Assembly (NCBI RefSeq): GCF_934754915.1
Contig: NZ_CAKVKB010000137.1
Location: 1 to 8,700, forward strand
DNA: 8,700 bases
DNA from: an uncultured Clostridium sp.
GTDB taxonomy: Bacteria > Bacillota > Clostridia > Clostridiales > Clostridiaceae
Reading direction: 5' to 3'
Shown here: piece after piece, positions 5,907-8,700 of the stretch
Position numbering within the stretch: the stretch's first letter is position 1
Layout of the letters: each line of letters opens with the position of its first letter
Made by a program: the position numbers and the translations under genes
The notes under the pieces: model-generated
Databases searched by the model: none
What the model saw: the letters and a program-made list of their open reading frames with translations, nothing else
Told to the model about the DNA's origin: nothing

Positions 5907-6599
5907 CTAAAAATTATTTAATAGATTTTCTATTATTTCAATTTTCTCTTCAAGTTCCTGTTTTCTCATCTTTGCATGATCTGTATCATCTTTTATAAAA
6001 TTATTTACTTTTCTATATTTTGCAGCTTTTTCTTCAAGGTAGGATTTAAAAACACTGCTTTTCTTTTTTAATAACGCTGGGCTTATTTCATAAAAGATTT
6101 TTTCTAATACAGTTGAAGTATCTTCTCTATATTTTACTTTAAACAGCTCATAAAATTTTCCTTCATCTTCACATATATCTTCATCTATAATCTCATAGTT
6201 TCCTTTATATAGGTATTCTCTAAGAACTTCTGGATTTTGAGCAGGCTGAAGTACAAGATAATCCATATTTTTAATCTTATCTATGTCTTCTTCTAAAATA
6301 TCACGTATCAGATTTCCACCCATGCCTGCAATAAGTACACCCTGAACTTCATTCATTTTAAGAGGCTTTAGTCCTCCTCCAAGTCGTAGTTCAACTTTAC
6401 TACTTAATCCCTCTAATGAAATATTTATTTTTGCTTTGTTTAACGGATCCTTGTTTATATCAGATGCAATTACTTTATGTGCTATATTCCTTCGTATCAA
6501 TTCTATTGCAATATAACCATGATCTGTTCCAACGTCCATAATTGTGTTGCAATTATCCATTTCATCTAATATCCAGTTCAATCTTTTGCTTAATTCCAT
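5907..6599 (-). CDS. trmK: tRNA (adenine(22)-N(1))-methyltransferase TrmK
   Basis: SAM-dependent methyltransferase (YqfN/TrmK family, 230 aa, normal length) that makes m1A at position 22 of tRNAs. The Rossmann-type N-terminal domain shows the SAM-binding motif DVGTDHGY at 22-29, the acidic ribose-binding segment SDIN at 46-49, the GGGLKPL segment at 74-80, and the family-specific AGMGGN (91-96) and QPAQN (118-122). The C-terminal part, about 165-230, is Lys/Glu-rich and probably coiled-coil, as expected for TrmK's tRNA-binding tail. The ATG at 6599 is preceded by a modest GTGGTG RBS at about 6610. The Nif3-like gene starts 12 bases downstream. A gap of about 250 bases separates it from rpoD and contains its own candidate promoter. 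Confidence 0.94.
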   Translation of the reverse strand: MELSKRLNWILDEMDNCNTIMDVGTDHGYIAIELIRRNIAHKVIASDINKDPLNKAKINISLEGLSSKVELRLGGGLKPLKMNEVQGVLIAGMGGNLIRDILEEDIDKIKNMDYLVLQPAQNPEVLREYLYKGNYEIIDEDICEDEGKFYELFKVKYREDTSTVLEKIFYEISPALLKKKSSVFKSYLEEKAAKYRKVNNFIKDDTDHAKMRKQELEEKIEIIENLLNNF

Positions 6600-6633
6600 T
6601 TCATCACCACTTATCCATATAGTTTAACATTGT

Positions 6634-6645
6634 ATTATAATTATA
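6634..6645 (-). promoter_or_regulatory. Candidate trmK promoter (-10 region)
   Basis: Two adjacent consensus TATAAT boxes occur on the minus strand (6645-6640 and 6639-6634), about 35-45 bases before the trmK ATG. Neither has a strong -35 box at 17-18 bases. A promoter here would make sense of the long gap to rpoD, but the call rests on the -10 sequence alone. Confidence 0.35.
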
Positions 6646-6693
6646 TTTTGTTTATTTACAGAAGATGTAGTATTAATCAAAATACATATGTCT

Positions 6694-6749
6694 CAATGAA
6701 TATTAAATAATAGATAACTGACAATGAACAATTATCAATGAATCATGAA
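6694..6749. repeat. Degenerate heptamer repeat CAATGAA
   Basis: CAATGAA occurs at 6694-6700, 6722-6728 and 6736-6742, all in the same 7-base phase. From 6715 to 6749 five consecutive heptamers can be read: TAACTGA, CAATGAA, CAATTAT, CAATGAA, TCATGAA. It lies in the rpoD-trmK intergenic region with no coding potential. It looks like a short, decayed tandem array or the remnant of a dispersed intergenic repeat. No function is evident. Confidence 0.5.
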
Positions 6750-6820
6750 ATCCTCACAAGACTTTTGGTGTATTGTGTATTTATTAATAGAGAACATATA
6801 TATTTTAAAAATTTCTTTTT

Positions 6821-6854
6821 ATACAAGGAAGAAGCACCTTGTATATAGGTGCTT
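6821..6854 (-). terminator. Overlapping hairpins just after rpoD
   Basis: Two mutually exclusive perfect inverted repeats overlap the rpoD stop region. AAGCACC (6854-6848) pairs with GGTGCTT (6838-6832), and ATACAAGG (6844-6837) pairs with CCTTGTAT (6828-6821). On the rpoD strand the second is followed by AAAAAG rather than a U-run, so this is not a standard intrinsic terminator. It could slow transcription or protect the 3' end of the dnaG-rpoD message. Confidence 0.45.
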
Positions 6855-7962
6855 AATCCAAATAATCTTTTAACTTTTTACTTCTTGATGGATGTCTTAA
6901 TTTTCTTAAAGCCTTAGCCTCAATTTGTCTTATTCTTTCTCTTGTTACATTAAACTCTTTACCAACCTCTTCAAGAGTTCTTGCTCTTCCATCATCAAGA
7001 CCAAATCTTAATCTCAATACTTTTTCTTCTCTTGGAGTTAATGTATCTAATACATTTATAAGCTGTTCCTTAAGCATTGTAAATGCAGCAGCTTCTGCTG
7101 GTGCTGGTGCTTCATCATCTGGTATGAAATCGCCTAAATGCGAATCTTCTTCTTCACCTATAGGAGTTTCTAAAGAAACTGGTTCTTGTGCTATCTTTTG
7201 AATCTCACGAACCTTATCAACTGGAAGATCCATAACTTTTGAAATTTCTTCTGGGAATGGATCTCTTCCTAATTCCTGCAATAATTGTCTTTGAACTCTT
7301 ATAAGTTTATTTATAGTTTCAACCATATGAACTGGAATTCTTATTGTTCTTGCCTGATCAGCAATAGCTCTTGTAATTGCCTGTCTTATCCACCATGTAG
7401 CATAAGTGGAAAATTTATATCCTTTTCTATAATCAAACTTTTCAACAGCTTTAATTAGTCCTAAATTACCTTCCTGAATTAAATCTAAGAATAACATTCC
7501 TCTTCCAACATATCTTTTTGCTATACTTACAACAAGTCTTAAATTAGCTTCAGCAAGTTTCTTTTTAGCTCTTTGATTACCTTCTTCTATCTGCTGAGCA
7601 TATTCTATTTCCTGTTCTGAAGATAATAAAGGAACCTTTCCAATTTCTTTTAAATACATTCTTACTGGGTCATCTATAGCAATACCTTCTGGAACTGATA
7701 AATCTATTTCTTCTTCACTTTCATCAACATCATTTCCATCACCAATAATTTCTATATTCATCATTTCTAATGCTTCATATATTTTTTCAATTTGTTCTGG
7801 ACTTAAATCAATATGATCTACTGCATCCATAATTTCTTTATATGTTAAAGATCCATTTTTCTTACCTTTATCTAATAATTCCTTTACTGCTGACATTTTT
7901 GCATTTTTGTCATTCTTATCATCTTTTACCTTTGCAGTTTTTCCCTTTGCTTTTTGTTCCAT
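6853..7962 (-). CDS. rpoD: RNA polymerase primary sigma factor SigA/RpoD
   Basis: Housekeeping sigma-70 factor that directs RNA polymerase to -35/-10 promoters. The frame opens at ATG 8001 (382 aa), but that ATG overlaps the dnaG stop and has no usable RBS. The ATG at 7962 follows AAGGAGG (7979-7973) by 10 bases and gives 369 aa, close to the usual length of SigA. In that numbering a short region 1.1 (about 23-75) and an acidic linker (DESEEEID, about 80-87) precede region 1.2 (DPVRMYLKEIG, from 98). Region 2 follows (about 135-205) with FLDLIQEGNLGL and the promoter-melting segment YKFSTYATWWIRQAI. Region 3 lies at about 206-285, and region 4 (about 298-369) ends with the -35-binding helix TRERIRQIEAKALRKLRHP. 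It lies 35 bases downstream of dnaG in the macromolecular-synthesis operon. Confidence 0.98.
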   Translation of the reverse strand: MEQKAKGKTAKVKDDKNDKNAKMSAVKELLDKGKKNGSLTYKEIMDAVDHIDLSPEQIEKIYEALEMMNIEIIGDGNDVDESEEEIDLSVPEGIAIDDPVRMYLKEIGKVPLLSSEQEIEYAQQIEEGNQRAKKKLAEANLRLVVSIAKRYVGRGMLFLDLIQEGNLGLIKAVEKFDYRKGYKFSTYATWWIRQAITRAIADQARTIRIPVHMVETINKLIRVQRQLLQELGRDPFPEEISKVMDLPVDKVREIQKIAQEPVSLETPIGEEEDSHLGDFIPDDEAPAPAEAAAFTMLKEQLINVLDTLTPREEKVLRLRFGLDDGRARTLEEVGKEFNVTRERIRQIEAKALRKLRHPSRSKKLKDYLD

Positions 7963-7972
7963 AATAAAATTG

Positions 7973-7979
7973 CCTCCTT
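7973..7979 (-). promoter_or_regulatory. Ribosome binding site that decides the rpoD start
   Basis: AAGGAGG on the minus strand is a near-perfect match to the anti-Shine-Dalgarno and lies 10 bases before ATG 7962. The alternative ATG at 8001 has only GGGGAG one base upstream, which is too close for initiation, so the downstream ATG is preferred. Confidence 0.8.
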
Positions 7980-7997
7980 CCGTTACAACCTTTAACC

Positions 7998-8700
7998 TCA
8001 TTCTCCCCTTTTAAGGCTTTTAGCTAACTTTGTCAATTCCATTGCTATTTCAATTGTTTCTTGAAATTTTCCTTCCTTCTCCAGTTGACTCTGTTTCTTT
8101 TTAAGATCTTCTATTTTCTTTTTAAGTTTATAACTCCGAACTTCTTTCATATAATCTTTAATAACTCTATCTCTATCAGTAAATTCTAAAATTTCTTGTT
8201 CTCTTATCTTTGTAAGCTCTTTAGAGCTTTCTACATCATCACATCTGCTTTCTAGATAAGATATCATATTGTTAGTATTTTCGTTTTTACCTTGTAATAT
8301 TAATGAATAAATTTTATTATGAGAATTCAAAACAAAATCACCAACATTTATGAGTTCCAGTAATCCATCAGAATATTTATCATCAATCATCAACTTTATT
8401 AATATTCTCTCAGCTTTTAAATACCCTGGTTCTACATATAATTTTGTTCCATAATCTCCCTTTTTATTCATGAAGTTATTTTCTTTTTGATCCTTCGCCA
8501 TTACTTGTGAAAGCAAATCATATATTGCCTGCTCTTTTATTGAAGTTTCCTCTGAAATCTTCTTGATGTAAACATCTTTTTCTACTGGATTTAGATCTGC
8601 TAGTATTTCTGCGAATCTTTCGCCATATTTTACAAGTTCATCATTATTACTTAAATCAATCCCTTCTGATGCTTTTTTTATTCTATATTCAATTAAAGGA
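7998..8700 (-). CDS. dnaG: DNA primase DnaG, C-terminal part (5' end outside window)
   Basis: C-terminal 233 residues of the primase that makes RNA primers at the replication fork. The frame is open to the right edge and begins in the window with PLIEYRIKKASEGIDLSN, typical of the end of the catalytic core and the linker. VEKDVYIKKISEETSIKEQAIYD follows, spread over about 8584-8517. The rest (from about 8440) is the helical helicase-interaction domain, with LYVEPGYLKAERILIKLMI and a Lys/Glu-rich final helix, which contacts DnaB/DnaC-type replicative helicase. The zinc-binding and TOPRIM domains lie outside the window. A shorter reading that starts at TTG 8516 is an artefact, because family sequence continues upstream without a stop. 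The TGA stop overlaps an ATG (ATGA), but rpoD probably starts 35 bases downstream. Confidence 0.96.
   Translation of the reverse strand, partial: PLIEYRIKKASEGIDLSNNDELVKYGERFAEILADLNPVEKDVYIKKISEETSIKEQAIYDLLSQVMAKDQKENNFMNKKGDYGTKLYVEPGYLKAERILIKLMIDDKYSDGLLELINVGDFVLNSHNKIYSLILQGKNENTNNMISYLESRCDDVESSKELTKIREQEILEFTDRDRVIKDYMKEVRSYKLKKKIEDLKKKQSQLEKEGKFQETIEIAMELTKLAKSLKRGE

Noticed and set aside
7963..8001. rpoD start at ATG 8001, overlapping the dnaG stop
   Set aside because: The ATGA overlap suggests coupling, but the only purine-rich sequence is one base from the ATG. A near-perfect AAGGAGG precedes the in-frame ATG at 7962 at workable spacing and gives the usual SigA length.
7998..8516. 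A 172-aa protein starting at TTG 8516
   Set aside because: The frame continues upstream without a stop and encodes DnaG sequence to the right window edge, so this is an internal codon and not a start.

Overview
The window is low-GC chromosomal DNA of a Firmicute, most likely a Clostridium (sensu stricto) species. The reasons are the strong A+T bias, strong AGGAGG-type ribosome binding sites, a class A RNase P RNA, and the gene order dnaG - rpoD (sigA) - trmK - Nif3 family gene, which is the clostridial form of the macromolecular-synthesis locus. No species is claimed.

Right half (about 5100-8700, all leftward): conserved housekeeping genes. The 3' part of dnaG runs off the right edge. It is followed closely by rpoD with its own strong Shine-Dalgarno. 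After an intergenic stretch of about 250 bases come trmK (tRNA adenine-22 N1-methyltransferase) and a Nif3/DUF34 metal protein, 12 bases apart and probably translationally coupled. A small Cys-containing membrane protein that I do not recognise (4714-5043) ends this block.

Middle (1304-4717): an accessory, export-flavoured block. A MATE efflux transporter has its own promoter and a leader of about 115 nt containing a terminator-like hairpin with possible competing partners. An AraC-family regulator converges on the MATE gene and is divergent from an EamA/DMT-family transporter. A 16-bp perfect palindrome sits between the two divergent promoters. The layout suggests a regulator-transporter pair. 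The substrates cannot be read from sequence.

Left part (1-1250): the RNase P RNA gene rnpB (leftward, with a clear promoter). Next to its 3' end is a convergent tyrosine recombinase. The recombinase keeps all its catalytic residues but has lost its arm-binding and most of its core-binding domain. Its reading frame and family-like residues continue upstream of the first ATG until they meet a leftward promoter and ribosome binding site for a gene beyond the left edge. I read this as the scar of an integrative element that probably used the 3' end of rnpB as its attachment site.

No CRISPR array, tRNA gene, intact insertion sequence or obvious defence system was seen. The observations most worth following are the MATE leader and the rnpB/integrase junction.
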